From Picochlorum sp. 'celeri' (Eukaryota > Chlorophyta > Trebouxiophyceae): a stretch of DNA of 64,000 bases. Made by a program: the position numbers and the translations under genes. The notes under the pieces are model-generated. The model searched no databases. It was given only the letters and a program-made list of their open reading frames with translations, and was not told where the DNA came from. Shown one piece after another: positions 24,431-36,900 of this stretch (the stretch's first letter is position 1; every line of letters begins with the position of its first letter). The stretch spans positions 310,001-374,000 of the forward strand of contig JAACMV010000016.1 of assembly GCA_010909725.1 (NCBI GenBank), in the 5' to 3' direction.

Positions 24431-26164
24431 TTATTCAGCCCAAGGCATTCCATCATCCTCCATGTCCTCGTCCTCCATCGCCAATCGAGCATATTCATCT
24501 CGAGCATACCGATCCCATTCGGACAAACCTGATGAAACTCCTTCTCTCTCCTGTTTGGTGGTGAAGGGGTCTCTCATCTCAAAGGCGACGAATTTGCTCA
24601 GGTTGAACATCACATTGAATAAAATACCAGCAAGCAACCTACAGTTTTTTAAGTCTCTGACTGTGAAGAAAAAAGCATCCTTTGGATTGATCATATCAAC
24701 CATTTGGCTCATGATATCATCAAAAGCTACAGTCTCCTGACTTAAACATTCCATTCGAGATATTTGCTCTTCATAGAACCACAACAGCTCATCTTGCGTC
24801 AATTTGTCATCACCATTAAGATCACAAGCTCTGAACCAGTATTGGAGGGCTGTATCAGATGTTTTGTCCTCTTCGCTGAGAATGAACCACACAAAATCCT
24901 CATACCCCATTTTATTTGGGACCCCGCTAGAGAGGGGCCGAGCTGCCCCATCGAATATTCTATCAGCGACTCTATATGTTAGAGAATGATTGCCATATCG
25001 CAAGAAATCATCTCTGCTCAGAAGAAAGTCGTGATCTGTATCAAGATCCCAGAATTTGCAGTATATCACATAAAAATGCTCATAGGAGAAAAACCTGGTG
25101 CACTGGTTGACATCTTCCTCTGATTCTACTTCCAAGAGTGATTGAAGCAATTTGCCTTTCTTAATGTCACGGAGACTTAATCTATTTGCACCGCTTGGAT
25201 TTAGAGAATAGAAAATTCGATAAATAACAGTCTCTGCATATCTATCTTGGAATTCAGATGCTCCTTTCAAAAATGCCAGTCCCGGGTGTGAGACAATAAT
25301 CCCTAAAATGGTAGGTCTTAAATCATCAGGAGTGATAAAATCACAGCTTGGAGACCGGAGAATATCAAATAGCCTCTTCTCCTGCGAAGATGAAGAAAAA
25401 CCTGAAGAAGCAAACCAATCCAGCAAACCAGAGACAGGAAGAACGTTTTCTGATAGAGAGGCTATTTTTCTATGCAACGAGAATCCGAGAGATACTGGAA
25501 GACCAAATATTTCTCGGAGAAGAGTTTTTAAAGCAACCAATGGTAGTCCCTCTCCAAATGGCCTCAGAAACTCGTTCACTCTGCTGTTTATACGATCATT
25601 GTTGAACGGCATATCCTTCTCCGGAAAATAAAAGCGTGGAATACGGTTTTCGACATCAACCTGGACTTTGGAAGGTGAGAATGCACTAGACTTTGGGGAT
25701 TGGGCCACATGTCCCTGAACACACACAGATAGAATGTTGGCAAAGGCATTGCCGCATACAGCACAAAGATGACCACCTACCACATATCGATTCCAATGAT
25801 GGTCATATCGCATCTGAGAAGATCCTTTCCTGGGTGATACCGGCGGCGTCGACGAATGTAATTGAGACGGTGTAGCGACACTTCGAGGAGCTCCTCGGTG
25901 GTGCCCCTGGCCAGTCCTGATACTCTCCAAGAGTTGTAGCACCTGCATAACATACGATATCATTCAGACAAAATGTACGATTTGAATGCCATCAGAAAAG
26001 CATTGCACCCCTAAATTTACGACAGGTGGCGGTGGACATGTGAAACGACGTACAAGCTCCTGAGATTCCGGTAGCGAGAACCATCGGAGAAATAAACTAT
26101 CCAATTTAAGCTTGCTACAAGTATAAACTCCACTTGCTGACCCACTGCTCCCGTCAGCGGGCAT
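24431..26164 (-). CDS. PP2A regulatory subunit B'' (PPP2R3 / TON2-FASS type), EF-hand
   Basis: Targeting subunit of protein phosphatase 2A with Ca2+-binding EF hands. The first exon starts at ATG 26164 and ends in LPESQEL. An intron (GTACGT..GCAG) then leads into a second exon that ends at 24431, for about 540 aa. After a Ser/Pro-rich N-terminus containing a CAVC pair comes the B'' core RIPRFYFPEKD. EF-hand loops include DLDTDHDFLLSRDDF and DLNGDDKLTQDEL. The C-terminus ends with a short acidic stretch. The B'' family includes plant TON2/FASS, which controls cortical microtubules; the opening LFLRWFSLPESQ recalls that group. The scaffold A subunit of the same phosphatase lies at 56-58 kb. Confidence 0.85.
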
Positions 26165-26341
26165 ATTGTCTACAAATGTGCTCCTCCGAACCAAGAGGCA
26201 TGCGACTGACCCGTTGCTCCTAGTCTTCCGCAAGTCCTCCGATTCCTTGTCAAATAATAACTATTAAATCATAAAAATTCGATGGGCATCAGAGCCTGCG
26301 TTAGCCTTTGAAGGATACCGGGAGGCGCTCAGATTTCAAAT

Positions 26342-26752
26342 GTGTCGAATGTTGGCCCACGACGACATCTGCAGAATCTCCTTGATGATACCAAAGACCT
26401 CGCGGCAACGAATCCCGCTATCACACAGAGCCCATCGCGCTCCAATCCGAACGGAACGATCTTTGCTGCATTCGGGATAGGGAGGGCCCACATTGTCATC
26501 CTAACAGATGACGGGGGATCCTACAGTTTGGCTCCCACCGGCTGTGAAAAATCCATCACCGGGTACCCGGAGGTGGGTTCATGATCAAGGTTGTTTCTCG
26601 ACATTGTATACATCATATATTGACTCGGACGTATGCATCAAGATAATCTAATATATATTGATCAAAAAAGAAGAGGTATATCCCACTTTTCAGCTCTGGA
26701 ATCACCGCAAGGAAAGGTCAGCAGTGCTCACTCTGACGCTGTCAGGAGGGGT
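26342..26752 (+). CDS. Possible small two-exon gene, unknown function
   Basis: A frame opens before 26342 without a clear ATG and continues to GYPE at about 26573. A good intron (GTGGGT..TTCAG, about 120 nt) then joins LWNHRKERSAVLTLTLSGGV and a TAA. The product would be just under 100 aa. The absence of a start codon weakens the case: an upstream ATG at 26282 is cut off by a stop, and ATG 26340 is in another frame. I do not recognise a family. It sits in the 660-bp gap between the divergent PP2A B'' and CDKA genes, so this could also simply be promoter sequence. Confidence 0.25.
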
Positions 26753-26831
26753 GTAAACTCTACAGATTGGAACGTCTCGACAGATTTGTTTCCAAAATAT
26801 CATATTGCAAAAATAGATAGATAGTGTAGTC

Positions 26832-27911
26832 ATGGAAAGGGTATGTCTGCTGCGCTTTGAGCCTTGTTTTTTGTCGATCAGACGACCGGATTTTCAACGC
26901 TTGAAGGTTCCCGCTGCACATAGAACTAATAACTAGTTTTTTGCCTTACAGTATCAGAGAGAAGATAAAATAGGAGAAGGGACATATGGTGTTGTGTTTA
27001 AGGGAAGAGATAAAGTTACTGGCAAGGTTTTGGCTCTGAAACAGATACGACTAGAGCAGGACGAAGAAGGAGTCCCTTCCACAGCGATTCGCGAGATTTC
27101 TTTGCTCAAAGATCTTCGACACCAGAACGTGGTTGCACTTTTAGATGTGGTACACGAGGATGGCAAGTTGCACTTAATCTTCGAATATCTAGACTCTGAT
27201 CTGAAGAAACACATGGATGCAAGCCCGTCAGAATACCATAGGCCATTTTTGATCAAGGTGCGTCGAGCTACTTGAATGCGAGGGTGTACAGAATACCTTT
27301 CTCTATATTCATCTAATTTTATGCAGAAATATCTGTACCAGATGCTTTCTGGAATCGCACATTGCCACTCTCATAGGATTCTTCACAGAGACTTGAAGCC
27401 ACAAAATTTACTGATAGACAAGAATAGCAATACTCTCAAGCTAGCAGATTTTGGACTCGCCAGGGCCTTTGGAATCCCAGTAAGACAATACACTAGGGAA
27501 GTTATTACTCTATGGTACCGCGCCCCAGAGATTTTATTGGGTAGCAAACAGTACTCCACCCCAGTTGATTTATGGTCCATCGGGTGTATTTTTGCTGAGA
27601 TGGCCATGCAGAAGCCCTTGTTTCCTGGTGACTCTGAGATTGATGAGCTATTTAAAATCTTCCAGGTCCTTGGAACTCCAAATGAGGTAGTGTTCCCGGG
27701 GGTAACGTCCCTACCAGAATACAATGATGTATTCCCCAAGTGGCGCCCGCAAAACTTGGCAGATGTTGTCCCAACTCTTTGCCCGGCTGGAATTGACTTA
27801 TTGGGCAAATTGCTACAATACAGCCCAACGAGGAGAATCGGCGCCAAAGCTGCAATGGAACATGAGTACTTTGATGATCTCAAAGAAAGTGAAGGAATGT
27901 TGCCAGTGTGA
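26832..27911 (+). CDS. CDKA: Cyclin-dependent kinase, CDKA/CDK1-CDK2 type (PSTAIRE)
   Basis: Master cell-cycle Ser/Thr kinase partnered by A/B/D-type cyclins. Exons are 26832..26840 (only MER), 26952..27257 and 27327..27911; all joins keep frame and give 299 aa, the classical length. The glycine loop [11 protein letters not shown] holds the inhibitory Thr/Tyr pair. The cyclin-binding helix PSTAIRE is intact within [16 protein letters not shown]. The catalytic loop is [14 protein letters not shown] follows, and the T-loop threonine sits in [14 protein letters not shown]. The intact PSTAIRE marks it as the CDC2/CDKA ortholog rather than a plant-type CDKB. CDCA7 follows in tandem 168 bp downstream. 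Confidence 0.96.
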
Positions 27912-28079
27912 TTGAAATCGATCGACCCTCCCGAGGCAATCATTGAATGGCGCCCAAATTCAAACCGCTTGTAGATGGGTACCCCGAATCAGCACTTTCA
28001 TAATAATCCCCCCTACACCACTACGAATGCAGATTAATAACTATAAAGAGCTGAACGTGTAACAACTAGACGAAGCACG

Positions 28080-29170
28080 ATGGATTACGAAGCACAGCGG
28101 GCTGCTCGGATCGCCGAAAACAAGCGTAGATTGCAGGTACGGAGCATCGCATGTGCTGAATCTTCAGCAAGCAAATATGATTCATGGTTTTATAATATAT
28201 ATGGCTTTTTAATCGCAGGAGATCGGAGTCTTGCAAACCCTGGCTTCGCTGAAATCTTCAGGTTCGACCATTCCCCCCGCGAAGAAAACCTCGTCTTGCC
28301 CCCAGCGTAAGACGGCAAAGAGGCCAAGAAAGGTTCGTTGGATGACATATTGAGATATATACATGATTTATGTGTAATTGGAATCGATCATGGGAAGTAT
28401 TGCCCTTGATGCTCCGTGCTATTGTCTTTCCAGGAAAACATAAGGAGGTCGAGAAGGTTGAGCCATTCAGCGAAGATAAATTTCGATGAAGATGCCATGT
28501 TTCGTGAGAGAGGTTTGGTTGAAATTGTAGCACACAAGCCTGCTAAGAGGGCGGTTTGGAGATCGAATCATCCAGAATCCCCTTACGATTCTGGATTGGG
28601 TGTGAGGAGACAGGGTGGAAGAATTTACGACTCCAAGAATGGCGTTACGTGTCACTGGTGTCGTCAAAAAACCCTTGAAGATCATGTCGTATGTACATCT
28701 CCCGAATGTGGAGGGGGCAAAACATTGCCTGTGTCTTTTTGCAGGATGTGCTTATGGAATAGGCATGGTGAAAATGTTTATGATGCTTTGCTCAGTGGAT
28801 GCTGGATCTGTCCTAAATGCAGAGGCAATTGTGGCGAAGGCTGTGTTTCTTGCTGTAACTGTGGGCCATGCAGGAAAAAGCATGGACTCCCTCCAACACA
28901 TCAAATAGTAAGGAAGCTAGAATGTCAGGATTTGGTAATGTACACGACTATCTGATTCACCAAAGGACAGGCGAGACTGCAGAACAAATATCAGAAAGAA
29001 AGGCTGCATTTTCCTGGGGCAAATGGCTATTTTCGACTGAGTCGGAAGATGAGCCAGAGAGACTCGTCTTGGAGAAGCCAATCAGGGTGATTACAAGAAG
29101 AAGTGCCTCAACGCTCAATGAAAAGCGGGAAGGTGACATGAGAGTAACCCGCAGAGGGCTTTTGCAGTAA
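28080..29170 (+). CDS. CDCA7-type zinc-finger protein with a frame break
   Basis: Nuclear protein with a 4CXXC_R1 zinc-binding region. In animals CDCA7 recruits the remodeller HELLS to hemimethylated DNA. Three in-frame exons: MDYEAQRAARIAENKRRLQ, then EIGVLQTLASLKSS.., then ENIRRSRRLS... The cysteine-rich core begins GVTCHWCRQKTLEDHVVC, continues with CRMCLWNRHGENVYDALL and CPKCRGNCGEGCVSCCNCG, and has three more cysteines than the usual CRGxCNCxxCR signature. After PPTHQIV the frame breaks: the expected continuation ARMSGFGNVHDYLIHQ is found in the -1 frame near 28910-28930 and runs to a stop at 29170. One missing base would explain this. As printed, the reading frame ends at 28955. Confidence 0.8.
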
Positions 29171-29269
29171 TTTCCATTACTGCTACCGTTGACATCAATA
29201 TTCATTCTAAGTTTGTTACAAACACTTTCAATCTATTGAGACCAAGATGATATGAGAAATGCCCTTCAC

Positions 29270-30471
29270 TTAAGAGAGCTGGGCATACCAGAGTCCCTGG
29301 ATTTTAATATCCTTTGGTGCCTTGGCTCCGAGATCGGTATCAGATGGCTGAATGGATTCAAAAACTCCGGCAATCTCGTTTGTGGCTGGGTCAACCTTTG
29401 CAATGGAGAAAACAGCCTGTCCCTTAAGTCCAGCAGCACTCTTGGCATTTTCCTTGGCAAACTCTTCAGAATCCCCAGATGCTGGAAGAGCGACAGCGGT
29501 ATCGTAACCAGTGGCTGCACCACGACCCTTTGGATCCAGGAAAGTAGCTCCTCTGTATGATGGGACCACGAACTCACCGCCAAAGGCATCAGCAGTTCCC
29601 TTGGCATTCAACTCCTTCACAGTGAAGAGGAATGGAACTCTCTCACCACCTGGAAGCTGAACAGTGACTGCAGCGTAGTCAATACCGTCCTCTTCCTTGA
29701 GTTCGACGTTTCCACTGCCGTCAATCTTGAACTGACCGGACATCTCATCAAGAGTGTAAGTCAATCTTGTCATGAGCCTTGTCTTGACAAACTCAGACTC
29801 CCCTCCTTTGAACTGGGAATCTTCCTTGACAGTGAAAGAAGTTGGCTCCATGCAGAACTTCTCAAGCTTGTAGCTTCCAGACTTGATGTCCTTCAGGTTG
29901 GAGGATCCACCCTCAATAGTTGGGCAAGTGTTGGCCAAACCAGTTCCCTTCACCTGAAGGTAGGTGAGACCCTGGAGATCGTCGAAAGAAATGGCAGAAA
30001 GCAGACTGCAGAAATAGTGTACGTATATCAGTCCATTGGCAATGATACAACAGTATTCAATTGGGGTCATATTTCAGACAGACACCATCAACGGATAGCG
30101 AGATCATATCTCCTTGGACCGCGTTGCCAGTGATGATTGATCAAGGATCTATGCCAAAACTCAATCACGAATTCATAACATATTAACTTACTCCGGCAAT
30201 CAGGGTGGATGCGGCCAAGACAGCAGCCTGCTGGGAGGCGTTCTTCACGAAAGCCTTCAATCCCTCAGCATTGCAGACTACCTTGCGCTGCACACGGCTG
30301 CAAAATATGATAATCAATGAGAAATTTACAATATAATTGGAGAGATTCCACAGTGCGAGCTTTCAGCGCATCAATCAGAGCTCTGTTCAGCGCATCAGGC
30401 GTGATGGAGACATACCTCACTTGGCGTGGAGCCTGCTGGAAAGTTGCCTTGGCAGAAGTGCACTTCATCAT
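29270..30471 (-). CDS. psbO: Photosystem II manganese-stabilising protein PsbO (OEE1)
   Basis: 33-kDa extrinsic subunit of the oxygen-evolving complex, in the thylakoid lumen. Exon 1 starts at ATG 30471. Exon 2 contains [14 protein letters not shown] and a hydrophobic, Ala-rich stretch ([14 protein letters not shown]) typical of a bipartite stroma-then-lumen presequence. Exon 3 carries mature PsbO from [17 protein letters not shown] through [12 protein letters not shown], and [20 protein letters not shown] to the C-terminus QGLWYAQLS. The last join, 30190 to 30004, does not close in phase with the obvious GTAAGT donor and GCAG acceptor: two bases are missing or one is extra. The gene proves a photosynthetic host lineage. 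The nuclear location is inferred from the introns and presequence. Confidence 0.9.
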
Positions 30472-30931
30472 TTTACTTAGATAATAAATCGAAATCGATG
30501 TATAGAAAATTAGGATACTGGTCAGAATGGCGGTATTCTATCGGATATGGGACAAAATCCGGATGGATGAGACTCGGATAAAGCAAGGCTCAATCTATCC
30601 CCATCCAGTCGAGGCATGGCTGCTTGTTGACCCTGGAATCGGGTATTCCGACTTTCTTTTTTGCATTCCGACTTTCTTTTCAAAAAGAAAGTTTCGTCAT
30701 TTAATTGCAAAACAATCCTTTGAAGGCGATTGCAGTTAATACTTTGTTTTAACATCAACAGTAATATCGAATAGAGTGATTTGGAATGGTGAAAATGGTG
30801 ATCGGGTCGTGGTGATAGAGCAAATTTCACTGGAAGCAATTTCGCCGTTTGCTTTTCTACTGAAAAAGGAGGTGAACTGCTTGTATCATCGCGTTATTTT
30901 CATCTATTTTTAATTGTATCAATTCTTAGGG
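30472..30931. other. Divergent psbO/TRA1 promoter region
   Basis: These 460 bp separate the start codons of psbO and the putative TRA1 start. They hold a short duplicated element with a hairpin (30645..30692, listed separately). No protein-coding or RNA gene was recognised. Confidence 0.5.
30645..30692. repeat. 16-bp direct repeat plus 10-bp inverted repeat in psbO/TRA1 intergenic region
   Basis: ATTCCGACTTTCTTTT occurs at 30645-30660 and again at 30665-30680. The second copy is followed by AAAAGAAAGT (30683-30692), which is complementary to ACTTTCTTTT (30671-30680), so a 10-bp stem with a 2-base spacer can form. It could be a regulatory element, a transcript hairpin, or a chance slippage product. 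Confidence 0.6.
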
Positions 30932-33900
30932 ATGTTGGGACATCACCATCCGCCTACCCCTCAACCTCAAGAGGAGAGCTTTGACGAGGACGCAGTCAAG
31001 GTCGAACAAATGGCAGCCGAATTGCATGTAAACGAATTGGAAAGCGAAAATACAGGTACGTTGATGTAGTTTACTGCAAACTCAAGAGTCAGGATGTTTC
31101 AAAGCCTGTTGCTTTACCATCTTCATTATGTGCAGACCTTGAAAGAAGACTTGAACTCTTGAAGACAGTGCGCAGCCAATTCGATAAGCTCACGTCATTC
31201 GCCAATTCTTCAGCTCTTTTACAAAGAGTATCTTTAGGACCATTGGTGCGGTCATTGGCATTTGTCAAGGCGAATCTGGAGGATAAAAATTGTTTAGAGA
31301 ATGAGTACAGGGGCTGTCTGGTTGAGATGCTTGGCAGGATTCCTTTATCTGACATTCCAAAGCAAAATATAAGAGACCTGATCAAAGCTTGTCAGTCTAT
31401 TTGTTTGATGATCACGAAGATAATGGCGCTATTGCTCAAAAGGTCCTAGCAGATATACATAAGACGTATAAGACAGGACTGGAAGAATTTACATCGCCGT
31501 ACTTTGATGGCTCTGTCAGCTGTTCCAAAATTTTCCAGACTTTGTCGAGCGGTATTTTGGGGAGAATGCCGATGAAAGTACCACGGATGCTTTGGTCCCT
31601 GCTGTGCAGAGCATGAAACTGGCTCAGGAAATTGCCTTGACTGCATTTGCCCTGAGGCAATCATACTCCAAGCGGTTGTCCCAATATGAGTGAGCGGCTC
31701 GTTCGTGCCATGGTCGATGCCGTCCTTTAGAAGGTCCCGACTTAGAGAATGTTCCAAAATTGGCCATGCAAATGTACACCGACTTCAGGTTTGGCGCAGA
31801 TTAAAACTCTGATATTTGTCATTGTTTGTCAAGGTCTAACAGTGCACATCAGTTGGTCGTGGTCCACAAAGATGGGATATGCACCTCATTGATTCGAATC
31901 ATGAAAACTTCACCGAGCTCTCTTGTCACTTCGAAAGGAGATGTTTGAATGGCTTCAGGACGATATTGTCCAGTGATGATATGAAGGATGGGCTTGTCCC
32001 GAGAATTGACGACCTCCTTAATATGCATACTCTTGTTGGGAATGATAGAGCTGTGCAAGATCCTTGAAGCAAATTGCCTTCATTCTCTGACTGAGCTCCT
32101 CCTACTGGTAAAGCAGACTTGGAGGGTGGTGTATGTGAAGAGAGGCAGTAGCGATGCAGTTGATAGCCTCTTGGACGTGTCAGCACCTCTGACTCTGCAT
32201 GTCACATCTGTCAGAGTTCTCTATAATATTGTGGTAGAGATTGTCTTTCCAGAAGGGGCTGAGAATGAAGACTTTAGAGATATCTTGTCAGATGTTCTCT
32301 CATGATTTTCAATCAAGCTGGAATCATTGGCTGTCCAGGTACCCCGAATTTTGTCAATTTCACGTGATCTCGAGTCTTTGCCAGGCAAAGAAATCGCAGA
32401 TGCAGCTGCTGCAGAGGTTATGGCTGCTGAGGGCAGAAAAGAACTGGTCAAGCAGAAGGAACATATCGAGGGGATTCTAAAATCAATGGCAAATGGTGTG
32501 AAGATAGAGGACGGAACAGAGGAGAAGCCTATGGATACAGAACAACAGCAAGACATGAAATCTGCAGTTGAAGAAGAAAAACAGGAGAATTCAAATAAAG
32601 AAGTGGCCATTGTTTCCGTTTAAGACTGTCTATCAAGCAACTACTCATGCTTCCACAAAGAGAGAGAATTGTTAGAGTTCAGAAACCTGGCGCATGGTCT
32701 GATTAACACGGTAAAAACAGTTTCATATGTGATAATTGTCTATCATACAAGTCGAGGGCTAAAGGGACAGGTAGGATCTTGCACACAGTCGTTTCAAAAT
32801 TTATAACTGACATGTGAGACTGTTTGTTGTGTCCAGGTTCCATCTCATATCAAACCTTGGAGTTCCAGAAGGGCTGATGTCCGGGGTCATGACAGCGATA
32901 TTGAAATCTGGGCTTCGCTTCATCTCCTTCTTTGAGAATCTTGTGCCTGGTGTGCAAAATTTTGACGCACGGGATATAATGTCGGAGATGTATCGTGTCA
33001 TCACAGATCCTCACGACTTTGTAGATGTTTTTGCACCTAATGTCCCATTCATCTTCGAGACCATCCTGGCAAACAAGTGGTATCTTGGTTTCGTGAGGAA
33101 TATTTTAGAGGAGCAATCTTCCACAAAAACATATTCCAACAGATATGCAGTTGCATGTATATTGGACTATCTAGTCCAGGAAAACTCGACCTTTTGAAAG
33201 ATCTTGAATCTGCAGAAGGGAACCTTGTCCTGCAGTTGCTGCAAATGTGTTTTGAGACTTTACCACGAATACAAAATAACGATCTGCAGAGGGGTGCTCA
33301 GCTAGCCCAGAATGGGGTCCCAGGAGTGGAAAGGGTTGTATTACCATATGTTCTGCTTTTCTGAAGAAAGTATTCCCCACCATTGGGGAGGGCAAAGAGA
33401 TCTTGGGTTGTTTGAAAGCTGTCAGGTCTCTCTCTTTGCATTAGCAGCGACAAATAAGTTTTCTGATATTCAATCCAGTGTTGGGACGTCTGGTTTGCAC
33501 ATACAAATTGTAGAGACATCGATGTCTCTGATGAATAGTCCTGCTGCCTCAAAAGATGTGCAAGAAATGTGTGCAGAAATATGCCTGCTTGTTCCTGCTA
33601 GGCTTGAACATCTGATTCCTTTGATACCTAAAATGATGCATGCAGCAGTTGCTGCGTTGAATTCCAACGATAGAAGTGTCCATATAGCTTTGAAGGTGCT
33701 AGATGTTTGGGTTGAGTCATTCAATCCTGAGTTTATAGAGCGCAGTATGTTACCAGTGACTAAGCCGTTGATGACTGCTCTCTGGTCTCATATCAAACCT
33801 GCATCACAAGGACCTTTTGGTCAGAAAGTTGCAGCCATGCTGGGGAAGATGGAGGAAGAGGGAGAAGGTGGTTGGGAGATAGCGTATCTGTGGACTATAA

Positions 33901-36900
33901 AGACATACCAGAGTATGGGCTCAGAGTTATTCTTGCCTTCCCCCCTCCACACGTCATTTTTGGTGCCACTGGATCGATGTGTCAATTGGCTTGGACTACA
34001 GTTGCATGCCCTGGGAATGATCCACACAAGAGGAAAAATGCACTGCGCCTACTTCAAATATGTACAGAAACTTTGGCAAGACTGCATCTGCCAAACAAAA
34101 TGATCTGTGATTCCAGAGATGACACTGCAGCCTTGGATGCAACAAAAGAGAAGAATTTGGAGAAACTAAAGGATCTTCTTTTCAATTCAAAGGAGGCACC
34201 CGAGATTCACTTCAGATCTGTCATGGCCACTCAGAGCTTGGTGTCAAAACAAAAAAGCAGCATGCTGCAGAAAAGAAGATGCTTGAAACAGTTCTGACAG
34301 CATTGGTGGTCCTCATCTCGTGTAGAGGATGAAATCGAAGGCTGCAACTCAAAATTGTTTGCACATTCTACCTGTGGCACTTTGCATATCTGATGGCGTC
34401 TGGTTGGGCGAAAATGGGCATACCTCCTTGGGCACCTCCTACATCAAGAATGACAAGGTATAATGTTCTTGGAGGCATCCCTGCCTGCGTCGCAACTTTG
34501 AAGCATTTACAGCCCCATATCTTATTAGATGCATTTGAGCAAGGACTGAAAAGGGAAAACCCCACAGAACGGGCAGCAACAGTCGACTGCATTGCAGTAT
34601 TTTTAGATGCTCTACTAGAGATCGGAAATTCCCAGAAGCAAATTCAGCCTGCCGATGGTAATGTCGAAGGCCAAGAAGAGGAGCAAAAGTCAACCAATGC
34701 CAGGAATAAGCTATCTCGTGACATCCCTTATCTAAGCATTCAGCAGGATTTGATTTCTAGAGCAAGACATTGTTGTTATGACAGTAGTTGGTCTTCAAGG
34801 ATGGGTGGTGTCTTAGCTCTTGAAGCTTTGTGCAAAAGAATGGAGCAATCTTTGTTGGTCTATGCTTCTCACTATATTGTGAAAGCTTTGATGACTGTTC
34901 TAAGAAATTTCCCGGACAGTGCATCTGTAGAGATAGAAGAAGTTACCGAAATCATAATTACTATCGTTAGAAGAGCAGTTGAACCTGATTCAGATGCAAG
35001 AGAGGACGAGAGGAGGGAAGATGATGTTGAGGAGACACAGGATGAACCTCAGGTGACGACTCGACGAGGGAAAAGAACTAAGCGCAGAGCAGCAAACGTT
35101 TCACGAAAAAAACAAAAAGTAAACGAGTCGAAATCAGAGAAAAGCGGGGATCTGGACACATCCAAGGAGGAATCTGGCATTGAGAGGGATATTGCAAGGC
35201 TGCAGAATGATCTGCTTCAGGCACTCATGAGTAGCAAAAATAACGAAGCTGTTCGTAATGCGGCGACTAAGTGTCTTGAATTGCTTTCTCGTGCTTCTGG
35301 CCAGAGTGTTGGGTCCATGTTGGATCAAATTTTGAGCCGTCAACCTGGTGCCAAATCTTTATTGGAGAGGAGGATCTTGCCTCTAAAAAGTATTCCTGCA
35401 CAAACGAATTATGCCCATAGTATGGCTTTCTTGTTCGGTCATTCCCCAACTGAATTGAAACTGACAGACTCAGTGGGAGCATTCATAGCAGACTGTTGCA
35501 CTATCCTTGAAATGGAAGATCACATTGTTGCAGCCTCTACCAGCATTCGAGGGCAGCCGCCAAAGGGTGGTCTTATAGTGAACCTCCAAGCTGCGTGCTT
35601 AGAAGTGTCAGTAACCGCATTGAAATGGCCCTCTTTTCGGGATGCGGGTGATGTCCAAATAGTAAATCATATCTGGGACTCCCCTGGGGAAACTCAAAGT
35701 TCCAATACGTCAGCTGACGGAGAGAATCGTGGAGCCTGCATCCAGAAATTGAATTCATCGTCAGAGAGAATCAGGAAACTTTGCAAAGATGGATTAGATA
35801 TTGCAGTTGCCCAGGAACTCTTGGAGAAGACAAAGCCCAAGAGTCTTTAGACCAATACTTGCAGATGTAGCGCAGATATCAAGGATCACCTTAAACCAAA
35901 TGAATCACCTACATCGTCTCCTAGATATCCTACCTGATCAATTTCATAGCAGTTTGGGAGAGAAACTCATAGAGCATCTGCAGATATGGGTAGACTATGA
36001 CAAGAAGCTTCAGGGTACAGCGGTTGCATGGGAGCCTGGGATGGAATGCGAGCTCGCCGTTCAAATGCTTGATGTCTTCCATAAACTACCCCCTCCAGCG
36101 GTGGATTTCCTCGAATCGCAGCTCGATGAGAATAATGCGACGAAGAGACCAGGGCTGGTTGTGCTGACGATACACTTGGAAAACAGCCTACCAACATTGC
36201 CAGGGCCTCCTCAAGCGAGTAAATGCTGGTCGCCATATAGGCCCCCACTTATTCGTTTTCTGAATAAGTATGTCCGGCAAAGCATTGAATATTTTGTGAC
36301 ACCATCACGGCTTTCATCCAGTGAATATTTTACAATGTTTCTAGACATCATTCGGCATCAGAGCGGAAAACCACTTTTAGAGGAGCTGAAAAACAGTCAC
36401 AATATTTTAGAGGAGATTCTGCAAAACGAGGATAACACTCCGGAAATGATCGATGCGAAGAAAATTGCATATGCTTGGTGCATCAAATTTGCATCTCTGT
36501 CCGGAATGGCTTTCCAAGAGTTTGTATGACAAGTGCCTATCACTGTGGCAGACAAACAGTTTCGAAGGTTCTACTTATGCAGATTTAACCTACGTGTTGG
36601 TCAACTTCGTCAGGCGACACCATTCAGAAATTTCCACCATGCTCGATCTTCCTTGCGCTTTTGTCGGCCATCCAGGCTCGGAACTCACTTGGTTAAAAGA
36701 ATATCTCAGCAGAGATTTTCCGAGGGAGTCATCATCAGAAACGAAAAAAGAGGTTTGTGTCGTGGTAGTTGTATAGAAATGTCATCTTACAGAAGATCGA
36801 CAGCGTACTTTCCCTGCAGGTATTCAGTCAATGGATCGACAGCTTCAAGATCGAAAGTGCCGATTTGTCCCAAACAATGGTTGTACGGTTCTTACTGAGA

